DNA of 6,201 nt, from the NCBI GenBank assembly GCA_016780695.1, contig JADHLK010000086.1, positions 1 to 6,201 on the forward strand, written 5' to 3'. The notes under the pieces were generated by a model. It was not told where the DNA came from. It saw nothing but the letters and a program-made list of their open reading frames with translations, and searched no databases. Made by a program: the position numbers and the translations under genes. This DNA is from Alphaproteobacteria bacterium (GTDB taxonomy: Bacteria > Pseudomonadota > Alphaproteobacteria > Puniceispirillales > Puniceispirillaceae). Position 1 is the stretch's first letter. Every line of letters starts with the position of its first letter. Below, piece by piece: positions 1-6,201 of the stretch.

Positions 1-13
1 AGAAGCTCTGCGG

Positions 14-754
14 GTGGCACACGATCACATGGTGGAAAAAAAATCTGCAAAAACCGGACGACAGGGCCCAGCAAAGACTGTTAAAGCAAAACCGGCAAGG
101 GAAAAACCAGTCGTGGCGCGTATGCCGCTTAGCGATATTGCAGCTGTTTTTGAGATTCTGGCGGCGGACCGGCCTGATCCCCGCACCGAACTGGTCTATA
201 CCAGCCCCTATACGCTGCTGGTGGCGGTGGTGCTGTCTGCCCAGGCCACGGATGTCGGGGTGAACAAGGCAACCAAGGGCCTGTTCGCGGCAGCTGACAC
301 ACCGGAAAAAATGCTGGCCCTTGGGCTGGAGGGCATCCGCCAGCATATCAAAACCATAGGCCTGTTCAATGCCAAGGCAGAGAATGTGCTGAAACTGTCA
401 AGAATCCTGATCGATCAGCATGCCAGTCAGGTGCCAGCGGATCGGGCGGCACTGGAGGCCCTGCCGGGTGTTGGCCGCAAAACAGCCAATGTGATCTTGA
501 ATGAAGCCTTTGGTGAGCCAACCATCGCGGTGGATACGCATATTTTCCGGCTGGGCAACCGCACCGGCATGGCGATAGGCAAAACACCTGATGCGGTGGA
601 ACAGCTTTTGCTGCGCCGTATTCCAGATGCTTTCAAACAGGGTGCCCATCATTGGCTTATTTTGCATGGCCGTTATGTCTGCAAGGCCAGAAAGCCGGAT
701 TGCCCGGCCTGCCGCATCGCGCATCTGTGCCGATTCAAGCAGAAATCGGTTTAG
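14..754 (+). CDS. nth: Endonuclease III (DNA glycosylase/AP lyase)
   Basis: Base excision repair enzyme that removes oxidised pyrimidines and cuts the abasic site by beta-elimination. Numbering from GTG 14 (246 aa), the helix-hairpin-helix motif LPGVGRKTANVIL lies at residues 150-162 and carries the catalytic lysine K156. The catalytic aspartate is D174 in VDTHIFR, giving the same 18-residue spacing as K120/D138 of the E. coli enzyme. A [4Fe-4S] cluster motif C-X6-C-X2-C-X5-C is complete at C223, C230, C233 and C239. All key residues are present, so the enzyme should be active. The conserved fold begins near residue 37 (MPLSDIAAVFEIL). Before it lies a Lys/Ala-rich extension of about 36 residues, unlike the short E. 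coli N-terminus. The frame is open to the left edge, so the start is unsettled. GTG 14 has no visible ribosome site, and ATG 29 has only a weak GGGTGG 11 bases upstream. The gene converges on the lipoprotein gene and their stop codons overlap. Function is very sure, the start is not. Confidence 0.96.
   Translation: MAHDHMVEKKSAKTGRQGPAKTVKAKPAREKPVVARMPLSDIAAVFEILAADRPDPRTELVYTSPYTLLVAVVLSAQATDVGVNKATKGLFAAADTPEKMLALGLEGIRQHIKTIGLFNAKAENVLKLSRILIDQHASQVPADRAALEALPGVGRKTANVILNEAFGEPTIAVDTHIFRLGNRTGMAIGKTPDAVEQLLLRRIPDAFKQGAHHWLILHGRYVCKARKPDCPACRIAHLCRFKQKSV
729..750 (+). terminator. Hairpin at the 3' end of nth, possible weak terminator
   Basis: CCGATT (730-735) and AATCGG (744-749) form a perfect 6-bp stem with an 8-base loop, and a G-T pair (729/750) could extend it. 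On the + strand it is followed only by TTTA, which is a poor U-tract. On the - strand no T-run follows. It lies inside the last codons of nth and just past the end of the converging lipoprotein gene, where a bidirectional stop would be useful. The stem is short, so chance is quite possible. Confidence 0.25.
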
Positions 755-1578
755 AGGCGGCGGCCCAGCTCCTCAAAACAGGTTTTTTCAGACAAAGCTG
801 CCCCGACATCGGTAGGCCGGATATGCCAGCCGCGCAGAATCAGCAGCTCAACCTGACCAGCTTGCGGATAGAAAAAGAAATCGGCCACACAATAAGAGCT
901 GCGATACTGCCAGACCCGCATCGCCCCTTCAGCGCGGATAAAATCTGCCGCGCCGATCTCGGCTATCAGCCCCTCTGCTGACCAGCCAACGGCTCGATCC
1001 GGATTAAATAAAGGCGGCGGCGGGGGCGGCGGTGGTGGCGGCGGCGGAACCGGCTTTGCTGTTGCTATCTGGGTCTGCTCTGCTGCTGACTGTTGGTCCG
1101 GCTTTTTGCCAGCAGGTTCTGTGGGGACAGGCTGTTCAGGAGATGTCTCTTGCCGGGCTGGTTTGGCAAGTTCCGGCTTATCAGGGCGGGCCGGTTCTGC
1201 GGCCTGTTGGCTGTCTGGTTGCGGCTCTGGCAGGGGCTGGGGAACAGCCAGCCGCGGCGGCGGTGTCAGCATGGCCAGGTCCCGGGCAGCGGGTTCTGTT
1301 GCTGGTTCCGCCGTCTTTGCTGCTCTGTCTGTTAGGGCTTCTGCCAGTGGTTTTTTTACCAGCGGTTTTTCTGGCACCTCTTTCGGGGCCGGGAGAGTTT
1401 CCGCAGCTGGTTTTTCGGCTGCGCCTTGTGTCCGGGCGGCGGTGATTTCAGCGGCTTCTGGTGCTGGTGGCGCGCTGGCAGACAGGCCGCCAGAGACGAT
1501 ATTGGTCAGGCCCGCCCCTTGCTGACAGGCCCCCAGCAGCAGTGCTGCAAACAGAACACCGCCTCTAGAGTGTATCAT
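751..1578 (-). CDS. Predicted outer-membrane lipoprotein, Pro/Ala-rich linker plus C-terminal domain of unknown function
   Basis: No named function is recognised. From ATG 1578 the product is 275 aa. Residues 1-17 form a lipoprotein signal peptide (R5, hydrophobic VLFAALL, lipobox LLGAC), which makes C18 the lipidated residue. The next residue is Gln rather than Asp, which by the Lol rule favours the outer membrane. Residues of about 40-177 are low-complexity and rich in Ala, Pro, Glu and Lys, so probably disordered. Twelve consecutive prolines follow at 178-189. Residues 190-275 look folded: an LIAEIGAADFIRAEG stretch, then VWQYRSSYC (C230), a FFFYP strand, and C267 near the end. This resembles a short domain common in alphaproteobacterial hypothetical lipoproteins, and the two cysteines might pair in the periplasm. 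The frame is open further upstream (ATG 1599 and 1635), but ATG 1578 gives the best signal peptide. No Shine-Dalgarno site is visible, and the start overlaps the maeB end by 14 bases, which suggests translational coupling. A periplasm-spanning tether is inference. Confidence 0.85.
   Translation of the reverse strand: MIHSRGGVLFAALLLGACQQGAGLTNIVSGGLSASAPPAPEAAEITAARTQGAAEKPAAETLPAPKEVPEKPLVKKPLAEALTDRAAKTAEPATEPAARDLAMLTPPPRLAVPQPLPEPQPDSQQAAEPARPDKPELAKPARQETSPEQPVPTEPAGKKPDQQSAAEQTQIATAKPVPPPPPPPPPPPPLFNPDRAVGWSAEGLIAEIGAADFIRAEGAMRVWQYRSSYCVADFFFYPQAGQVELLILRGWHIRPTDVGAALSEKTCFEELGRRL
1012..1047 (-). repeat. Polyproline-coding CCN run in the lipoprotein gene
   Basis: Twelve consecutive proline codons (mostly CCG, with two CCA, one CCC and one CCT) separate the low-complexity linker from the C-terminal domain. 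On the + strand this reads as a GGC/GGT/GGG-rich, strongly G-skewed tract. The mixed codons argue that selection acts on the protein sequence rather than that this is a pure recent slippage tract. A run this long would be expected to stall ribosomes without elongation factor P. Confidence 0.9.
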
Positions 1579-3829
1579 AGGCAGCCAGCGCGGCAGCATT
1601 GACAATATCTGTGACACTGGCCCCCATATGCACAATCTGGAAGGGATGGGTTGTTCCCAAAATCATCGGGCCGATCACCGTGCCACCCCCCAGCTGTTGC
1701 ATCAGCTTGAAGGAAATATTGGCAGAATGCAGCCCCGGCAGAATCAGGATATTGGCTGGGCCGCTCAACCGGCAGAAAGGATAGCGTGATTTCATCAGCT
1801 GATAATCCAGCGCGATATCCACGCTCATCTCTCCATCATATTCAAAATCAACGCCCATCTCATCAAGCAGCGCGACAGCCTCACGCGGGTTTTGCGTAGA
1901 GGTGGTGCCCGCCGGGCTGCCGAAATTGGAAAAGGACAGGATAGCCACCCGCGGCACATGGCCCATCAGCCGCGCTTCGGCGGCCAGCGCGACTGCGATA
2001 TTGGCCAGCTGGCGGGCATTGGGGCGCTCATAGATGGAGGTGTCTCCCAAAAAGACCGTTCGCCCCTTGGACACCAGCATCGAGGTGCTGACAAACATCT
2101 GCTCTTCGGCAGCATCAATGACCCGCGTCACATGATCAAAACTGGCCTGAAAGGATCGGGTAACGCCGGTCACCAGCGCATCTGCATGGCCATTGGCAAC
2201 CATGCAGGCGGCAAACACATTGCGATCCAGATTGACCATGCGCTGGCAGTCTCGATACAGGTTGCCGGTGCGTTGCAAGCGCTCATAGAGAAACTGGATG
2301 TAATCTGTATTATGATCGGACATCTTGGCATTGGTGATCGGCAGGGTTTCAGCCCCATCCAGCCCCAACGCCTCGATGGTTTCCAGAATACGCCGCTCGC
2401 GCCCGACCAGAATCGGCTGGCCATAGCCGGCATTGCGAAAAGCCAGCGCCGCCCGGATCACAACCTCTTCCTCACCTTCGGCAAAAACCACCTGTTTTTG
2501 ATGCGGGCTGATCCGGTCAAAAACACCTTGCAGGAAATTCGCTGCCGGATTGAGCCTGCCGGACAGGGTGCGGCGATAGGCCTGCATATCCTCAATCGGC
2601 CGTTTGGCAACCCCGCTCTGCATGGCTGCCTCAGCAACCGCTGACGATACAGCAGAGATAAGGCGCGGATCAAACGGTGCCGGGATAATATAGTCCTCGC
2701 CATATTTCAGATTTTCTCCGGCATAGGCATTGCTCACCTCATCCGGCACATCTTCCCGGGCCAGCATGGCGATGGCGTTGGCGGCGGCGATTTTCATTTC
2801 CTCATTAATCGCGATGGCCCGCACATCCAGCGCGCCGCGGAAAATATAGGGAAAGCCCAGCACATTATTCACCTGATTGGGGAAATCAGACCGGCCAGTT
2901 GCGATGATCGCATCCGGGCGGGCTTTTTTCGCCTCAGCTGGCATAATTTCAGGCTCCGGATTGGCCATGGCAAAAATGATCGGCTTCGGCGCCATTTTCT
3001 GAATCATTTTTTGCGTTAGCGCGCCAGCTACAGACAGGCCCAGAAACACATCTGCCCCGTCCAGCGCTTCTTCCAGAGAGCGCGCTTCGGTTTTCACGGC
3101 ATGTGCTGATTTCCACTGGTTCATCCCGTCTTTCCGGCCCTGATAGATGACCCCTTCACGATCCACCAGAATCACATTCTGATGCTTGACACCCATGGCC
3201 TTTATCAGCTCAACACAGGCGATGGAAGCCGCCCCGGCACCGTTGGACACAACCTTGATATCCGGCATCTGGCGGCCGGTCAGATGCAGCGCGTTAATCA
3301 GCCCGGCAGTTGCGATAATGGCCGTTCCATGCTGGTCATCATGAAAGACAGGAATATCCATAATCTCGCGCAGCCGCTGTTCAATAATAAAACATTCAGG
3401 CGATTTTATGTCTTCGAGATTAATGCCGCCAAAAGACGGGCCCAGCAGGCTGACCGCATCGACAAACCGGTCCACATCCTCAGTCGCGACTTCCAGATCG
3501 ACCCCGTCAATATCAGCAAATTTCTTGAACAGAACCGCCTTGCCTTCCATCACCGGCTTGGCTGCCGCCGCCCCGATATTGCCCAGCCCCAGCACCGCTG
3601 TGCCGTTGGAAATAACCGCAACCAGATTGCTCTTGGCGGTATAGTCATAGGCGGCATCCGGGTTTTTTTCTATTTCCAGACAGGGTTCGGCAACCCCGGG
3701 CGAATAGGCCAGCGAGAGATCGCGCTGTGAGGATAGCGGCTTGGTGGGGGTGATTTCCAGCTTGCCGGGTCGCCCCATGCTGTGAAATTCCAGCGCATCC
3801 CGCCGCATCGTTGTTGCTTTTTTGCTCAT
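1565..3829 (-). CDS. maeB: NADP-dependent malic enzyme, MaeB type with C-terminal PTA-like domain
   Basis: Oxidatively decarboxylates malate to pyruvate and CO2 with reduction of NAD(P)+, linking the TCA cycle to pyruvate and NADPH supply in the cytoplasm. The 754-aa length is normal for the fused family. The malic N-domain has YSPGVAEPC with the catalytic Tyr (Y42) and EGKAVLFKKF with the catalytic Lys (K97). Metal ligands are E139/D140 in NLEDIK and D165 in FHDDQHGTA, with D164 as a likely catalytic acid/base. The dinucleotide-binding loop NGAGAAS lies at 196-202, followed by GRSDFPNQVNNVLGFPYIFRG. After a linker near 425-440, residues from about 440 to 754 form a phosphotransacetylase-like domain (DGEMSVDIALD, GPANILILPGLHSANI). 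In it the Ser-Arg of the Pta motif SRG is replaced by H734-M735, so it is probably not catalytic. In this family the domain has a structural or allosteric (acetyl-CoA sensing) role. The ATG 3829 start has a good ribosome site. NADP rather than NAD preference is assumed from the family. Confidence 0.97.
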   Translation of the reverse strand: MSKKATTMRRDALEFHSMGRPGKLEITPTKPLSSQRDLSLAYSPGVAEPCLEIEKNPDAAYDYTAKSNLVAVISNGTAVLGLGNIGAAAAKPVMEGKAVLFKKFADIDGVDLEVATEDVDRFVDAVSLLGPSFGGINLEDIKSPECFIIEQRLREIMDIPVFHDDQHGTAIIATAGLINALHLTGRQMPDIKVVSNGAGAASIACVELIKAMGVKHQNVILVDREGVIYQGRKDGMNQWKSAHAVKTEARSLEEALDGADVFLGLSVAGALTQKMIQKMAPKPIIFAMANPEPEIMPAEAKKARPDAIIATGRSDFPNQVNNVLGFPYIFRGALDVRAIAINEEMKIAAANAIAMLAREDVPDEVSNAYAGENLKYGEDYIIPAPFDPRLISAVSSAVAEAAMQSGVAKRPIEDMQAYRRTLSGRLNPAANFLQGVFDRISPHQKQVVFAEGEEEVVIRAALAFRNAGYGQPILVGRERRILETIEALGLDGAETLPITNAKMSDHNTDYIQFLYERLQRTGNLYRDCQRMVNLDRNVFAACMVANGHADALVTGVTRSFQASFDHVTRVIDAAEEQMFVSTSMLVSKGRTVFLGDTSIYERPNARQLANIAVALAAEARLMGHVPRVAILSFSNFGSPAGTTSTQNPREAVALLDEMGVDFEYDGEMSVDIALDYQLMKSRYPFCRLSGPANILILPGLHSANISFKLMQQLGGGTVIGPMILGTTHPFQIVHMGASVTDIVNAAALAAYDTL

Positions 3830-3834
3830 TTCAG

Positions 3835-3840
3835 TCCCCC
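3835..3840 (-). promoter_or_regulatory. Shine-Dalgarno site of maeB
   Basis: Read on the - strand, GGGGGA sits five bases before the ATG at 3829. It is the clearest ribosome binding site in the window and fixes the maeB start. Confidence 0.7.
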
Positions 3841-3865
3841 GCGCCCATGCCGTCCAGAGAGTTAA

Positions 3866-3894
3866 GTATTAGGACGGTTGTGGTTTATTTGCAA
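3866..3894 (-). promoter_or_regulatory. Sigma70-type promoter for maeB (and probably the lipoprotein gene)
   Basis: On the - strand a -35 box TTGCAA (3889-3894) and a -10 box TAATAC (3866-3871) are separated by exactly 17 bases. Transcription would begin near 3859, giving a leader of about 30 bases before the maeB ATG. The spacing and leader length fit a housekeeping promoter. It lies in the 149-base divergent region 3830-3978. In the rest of that region I see only a weak + strand candidate for mutS (TTGTGG at 3878, TAACTG at 3900, 16-base spacer). I see no convincing operator. Confidence 0.6.
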
Positions 3895-3971
3895 CAGGCT
3901 AACTGGCGCTGTTTTGCCGGACAGGCCAGGCAAACTCCTGACTTGTCCTGTGGCGGGCAAACTGGCAGTCT

Positions 3972-3976
3972 GGGAG
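3972..3976 (+). promoter_or_regulatory. Possible Shine-Dalgarno site of mutS, unusually close to the ATG
   Basis: GGGAG ends only two bases before ATG 3979, closer than the usual 5-9 bases. It is the only purine-rich match near this start. No other in-frame ATG, GTG or TTG exists between 3979 and the conserved TPMM segment at about 4177, so ATG 3979 is still the best choice. Confidence 0.35.
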
Positions 3977-3978
3977 CC

Positions 3979-6201
3979 ATGAAAACGCATCCTGAAAATG
4001 CCGTTGCCGCCCGGCCGGACGCGGCGGCCAGCTCGCCTCAAACCGGGCCTCAAACCGGGTCTCAATCTGGGCCTCAATCTGGGGGAAATGCCGGGGGAAA
4101 TGCCAGGAGCAAATCCGGGGAAAATGCCGGGAGCAAATCCGGGAAAAATGTTGGAGAAACAACCGGCAGCAAGCTGACCCCGATGATGGCGCAATTTCTG
4201 GCGGTCAAATCTGACTATCCGGATGCGCTGTTATTTTACCGGATGGGTGATTTCTATGAAATGTTCTTTGATGATGCTGAACAGGCTGCGGCGGCTCTGG
4301 GTATCGCCCTCACCAAACGGGGCCAGATAGAGGGCCGCGATGTGCCCATGTGCGGGGTTCCGGTGCACGCGCTGGACAGCTATTTGCCGCGTCTCATCAA
4401 ACAGGGGTTTCGGGTTGCGATTTGTGAGCAATCCATCGACCCGGAGAGCTTCAAGAAACAGGGCGGCAAGGGGCCGCTGCCGCGCGCCGTGGTGCGGGTG
4501 GTGACCGCCGGGACGCTGAATGAGGAAGGGCTGCTCAACCCGCAACAGCATAATTATCTGGCGGCGATAGGCCGGGCAGGTGACGGGCTGGCCATTGCCT
4601 GGGCAGATATGTCCACAGCGGCGTTTTTTGTTGAGCAGACAACACCCGAAAACCTGTCGGCCTTGCTGGCACGGCTGGGGGCGGCTGAGATTATCCTGCC
4701 AGATACCCTGCTCTCGCAAGAGGCGGTTCAGCGGGCGGGCCAGGAACAAGACAGCCCGTTGCTCGCCCTGCCAGCCCGCGATTTTGACAGCCAGCAGGCC
4801 GAAGCAAGGCTGCTGCGTTTTTATCAGCTGCAATCCCTGTCCGGGCTCGGCCAGTTCAGCCGGGCGATGCTGTCGGCGGCTGGCGGGCTTTTGGCCTATC
4901 TGGAGCGCACCCAGCTAGAGGCGATGCCGCGCCTCGCCCCGCTGCGCGCTTTGTCAGCTGGCCAGATTATGGAGATTGATCCGGCAACCCGGCGCTCGCT
5001 GGAAATTACCCGCACGCTGGATGGCAGCCGGGCAGGCAGTTTGTTGGCTGCTGTGGATTTCACTGCCACCGCCAGCGGCGCGCGGTTACTGGCCGACCGG
5101 CTCTCGGCCCCTTTGTGTGACAAAGAGGCGATAGAGGCCCGGCTTGATCTGGCCAGCTGGTTCACCCAGCAAGAAGCCGCTTCTGAAACAGTGCTGGGGA
5201 AGCTGGCCAGCTTGCCGGATATGGAGCGCAGCCTGGGCCGTCTTGCCCAAAATCGCGGCGGCCCGCGGGATATGGCAGCTTTGCTGCAGGCCCTGTCCGT
5301 GGCCCGCCAGATGGCGGCGATTCTGGATATGGCCGATCAGCTGGACCTGCCTGACGGGCTGGCCCGCCTGACAGCCAATCTTCTCTTGCCAGCTGATCTG
5401 ATAGAGCTGCTGGAGCCTGCGCTGGCTGATGAATTGCCGCTGCTGGCCCGCGATGGCGGCTTTGTGCGGCCGGGCTATGATGCCCAGCTGGACAAGCTGC
5501 GCACCTTGCGCGATGAGAGCCGCCGCCTGATCGCAGGCTTGCAGGGCCAATATTGTGACCTGACCGGTATCAGCTCGCTGAAAATCAAACATAATAATGT
5601 GCTGGGCTATCATATAGAGGTGCGCGCCAATCATGGCGACAAGCTGTTTTCAGATGACCGGTTTATCCACCGTCAGACAACCGCGCAGGCGGTGCGTTTC
5701 ACCACGCCGGACCTGTCTGAGATGGAGCGGGATCTCTCCTCAGCCGCGCAGCGCGCCCTGGCCGTTGAAGCAGAAATTTTTGAGCGGTTGCGAGCCATTA
5801 TTCTGGAGCAGGCAGAGGCGCTGGCCAGCTGTTCGCAGGCGCTGGCCCAGCTGGATATTGCCGTGGCCACCGCCAGTCTGGCCCGCCGCCATAATTGCCA
5901 GCGCCCGCAGATCACAGATGGGCTGGATTTTGATATTGCCTCCGGGCGCCATCTGGTTGTGGAACGGGCACTCAGCGCGGACCAGTCCTTTATTGCCAAT
6001 GACTGCCAGCTGCCAGAAGAGGCGAATCTCTGGCTTTTGACCGGCCCGAACATGGCCGGCAAATCCACCTTTTTGCGGCAAAATGCCCATATTGTGATTT
6101 TGGCCCAGGCCGGTCTGTTTGTGCCGGCAGAGCGGGCAATCATCGGTATCGCAGACAGGCTGTTCAGCCGGGTCGGGGCCTCGGATGACCTGGCGCGCGG
6201 G
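3979..6201 (+). CDS. mutS: DNA mismatch repair protein MutS (3' end cut by window)
   Basis: ATPase that finds mismatches and small loops after replication and recruits MutL. The 741 visible codons are uninterrupted. The mismatch-binding motif is F92-Y93-E94 in RMGDFYEMF, equivalent to F36/E38 of E. coli MutS, so this protein carries about 56 extra N-terminal residues. It then shows LTKRG, the connector region after VVTAGTL (175-180), the lever segment from D334 (DPATRRSLEITRTLDGS, then SLLAAVDFTATASGARLL) and the core segment LKIKHNNVLGYHIEV (534-548). The Walker A motif TGPNMAGKST is at 688-697 with K695. The visible part ends at RVGASDDLARG, so the rest of the ATPase domain (including Walker B), the dimerisation helices and any beta-clamp motif are outside. 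The tail before TPMM is Gly/Ser/Asn-rich and built from four-residue repeats. Its start is divergent from maeB with 149 bases between. In many alphaproteobacteria glnD follows mutS, which cannot be checked here. Confidence 0.97.
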   Translation, partial: MKTHPENAVAARPDAAASSPQTGPQTGSQSGPQSGGNAGGNARSKSGENAGSKSGKNVGETTGSKLTPMMAQFLAVKSDYPDALLFYRMGDFYEMFFDDAEQAAAALGIALTKRGQIEGRDVPMCGVPVHALDSYLPRLIKQGFRVAICEQSIDPESFKKQGGKGPLPRAVVRVVTAGTLNEEGLLNPQQHNYLAAIGRAGDGLAIAWADMSTAAFFVEQTTPENLSALLARLGAAEIILPDTLLSQEAVQRAGQEQDSPLLALPARDFDSQQAEARLLRFYQLQSLSGLGQFSRAMLSAAGGLLAYLERTQLEAMPRLAPLRALSAGQIMEIDPATRRSLEITRTLDGSRAGSLLAAVDFTATASGARLLADRLSAPLCDKEAIEARLDLASWFTQQEAASETVLGKLASLPDMERSLGRLAQNRGGPRDMAALLQALSVARQMAAILDMADQLDLPDGLARLTANLLLPADLIELLEPALADELPLLARDGGFVRPGYDAQLDKLRTLRDESRRLIAGLQGQYCDLTGISSLKIKHNNVLGYHIEVRANHGDKLFSDDRFIHRQTTAQAVRFTTPDLSEMERDLSSAAQRALAVEAEIFERLRAIILEQAEALASCSQALAQLDIAVATASLARRHNCQRPQITDGLDFDIASGRHLVVERALSADQSFIANDCQLPEEANLWLLTGPNMAGKSTFLRQNAHIVILAQAGLFVPAERAIIGIADRLFSRVGASDDLARG
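4036..4155 (+). repeat. In-frame 12-bp tandem repeats coding the MutS N-terminal tail
   Basis: Ten contiguous 12-base units encode residues 20-59 as four-residue repeats: PQTG, PQTG, SQSG, PQSG, GNAG, GNAR, SKSG, ENAG, SKSG, KNVG. A degenerate ETTG follows. Units 1 and 2 (4036, 4048) are identical (CCTCAAACCGGG), and units 3 and 4 differ at one base. Units 6-7 (4096-4119) and 8-9 (4120-4143) form a 24-base repeat matching at 22 of 24 positions. There are therefore two repeat subfamilies, a CAA type and an AAATGCC/AAATCC type. The period is a multiple of three, so gain or loss of units would change tail length without shifting the frame. Confidence 0.92.

Noticed and set aside
754..790. GAGG...CCTC pairing followed by a T-run (GGTTTTTTC) just after nth as a terminator
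   Set aside because: The stem is only four pairs with a long loop and is separated from the T-run by several bases. The region is also coding for the lipoprotein C-terminus.
1012..1047. GGC-rich tract as a G-quadruplex or unstable microsatellite
   Set aside because: The runs of G are mostly two bases long and the codons are mixed. The simplest explanation is coding for polyproline.
1032..1525. Long + strand open frames opposite the lipoprotein gene, rich in Gly/Ala/Leu/Ser
   Set aside because: They mirror the Ala/Pro-rich coding strand. GC-rich low-complexity DNA lacks stops on both strands, and no start signal or recognisable domain is present.
1892..2644. 250-codon + strand open frame opposite maeB
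   Set aside because: It is a shadow of a clearly conserved coding region, and its translation looks like no known protein.
3847..3978. Upstream extension of mutS to ATG 3847 (the frame is open back to 3754)
   Set aside because: ATG 3847 has no ribosome site, the added residues do not resemble MutS, and the stretch overlaps the maeB promoter. ATG 3979 is more likely.
3862..4194. - strand open frame coding repeated PGFAPGIF/RLRPGLRPGL-like sequence opposite the start of mutS
   Set aside because: It is the complement of the mutS 12-bp repeats. It has no ribosome site, overlaps the maeB promoter, and its repetitive look comes entirely from the mutS array.
4231..4833. 200-codon - strand open frame opposite mutS
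   Set aside because: It lies wholly inside conserved mutS coding sequence, and its translation shows no family features.
1..6201. A new defence, mobile or biosynthetic system
   Set aside because: All four genes are accounted for as housekeeping or envelope genes. There are no transposase, integrase, inverted-repeat, CRISPR or tRNA signals, and no marked composition change between genes by eye.

Overview
The window is a compact bacterial housekeeping region with four protein genes and almost no non-coding DNA. The proteins look alphaproteobacterial. The MutS has the GPNMAGKST form of the Walker A motif and a KIKHNNVLGY core segment. The malic enzyme is the long, PTA-fused MaeB type. The small lipoprotein ends in a short EGxxxVWQYR...C domain of a kind I associate with alphaproteobacterial hypothetical proteins. 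This placement rests on remembered family features, and I cannot name a genus.

Layout from left to right: (1) nth, endonuclease III, on the + strand, with its true start uncertain because the frame is open to the left edge. (2) A - strand gene for a predicted outer-membrane lipoprotein with a long Ala/Pro/Glu/Lys-rich linker, a run of 12 prolines and a C-terminal domain. Its stop codon overlaps the nth stop codon. (3) maeB, a 754-residue NADP-type malic enzyme with a C-terminal phosphotransacetylase-like domain, on the - strand. Its last 14 bases overlap the start of the lipoprotein gene. (4) A divergent intergenic region of about 150 bases with a good sigma70-type promoter (TTGCAA-N17-TAATAC) and Shine-Dalgarno site for maeB. 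(5) mutS on the + strand, running off the right edge just after the Walker A region, with an unusual N-terminal tail built from tandem 12-bp (four-residue) repeats.

Two genes act in DNA maintenance: nth in base excision repair of oxidised pyrimidines and mutS in mismatch repair. They flank a - strand pair, maeB and the lipoprotein gene, that is probably one transcript. maeB supplies pyruvate and NADPH from malate. Nothing ties the lipoprotein to malate metabolism apart from its position.

I found no mobile element, CRISPR array, RNA gene or evidence of a new multi-gene system. The features most worth a second look are the repeat-built tail of MutS, the proline-rich lipoprotein, and the very tight gene junctions.
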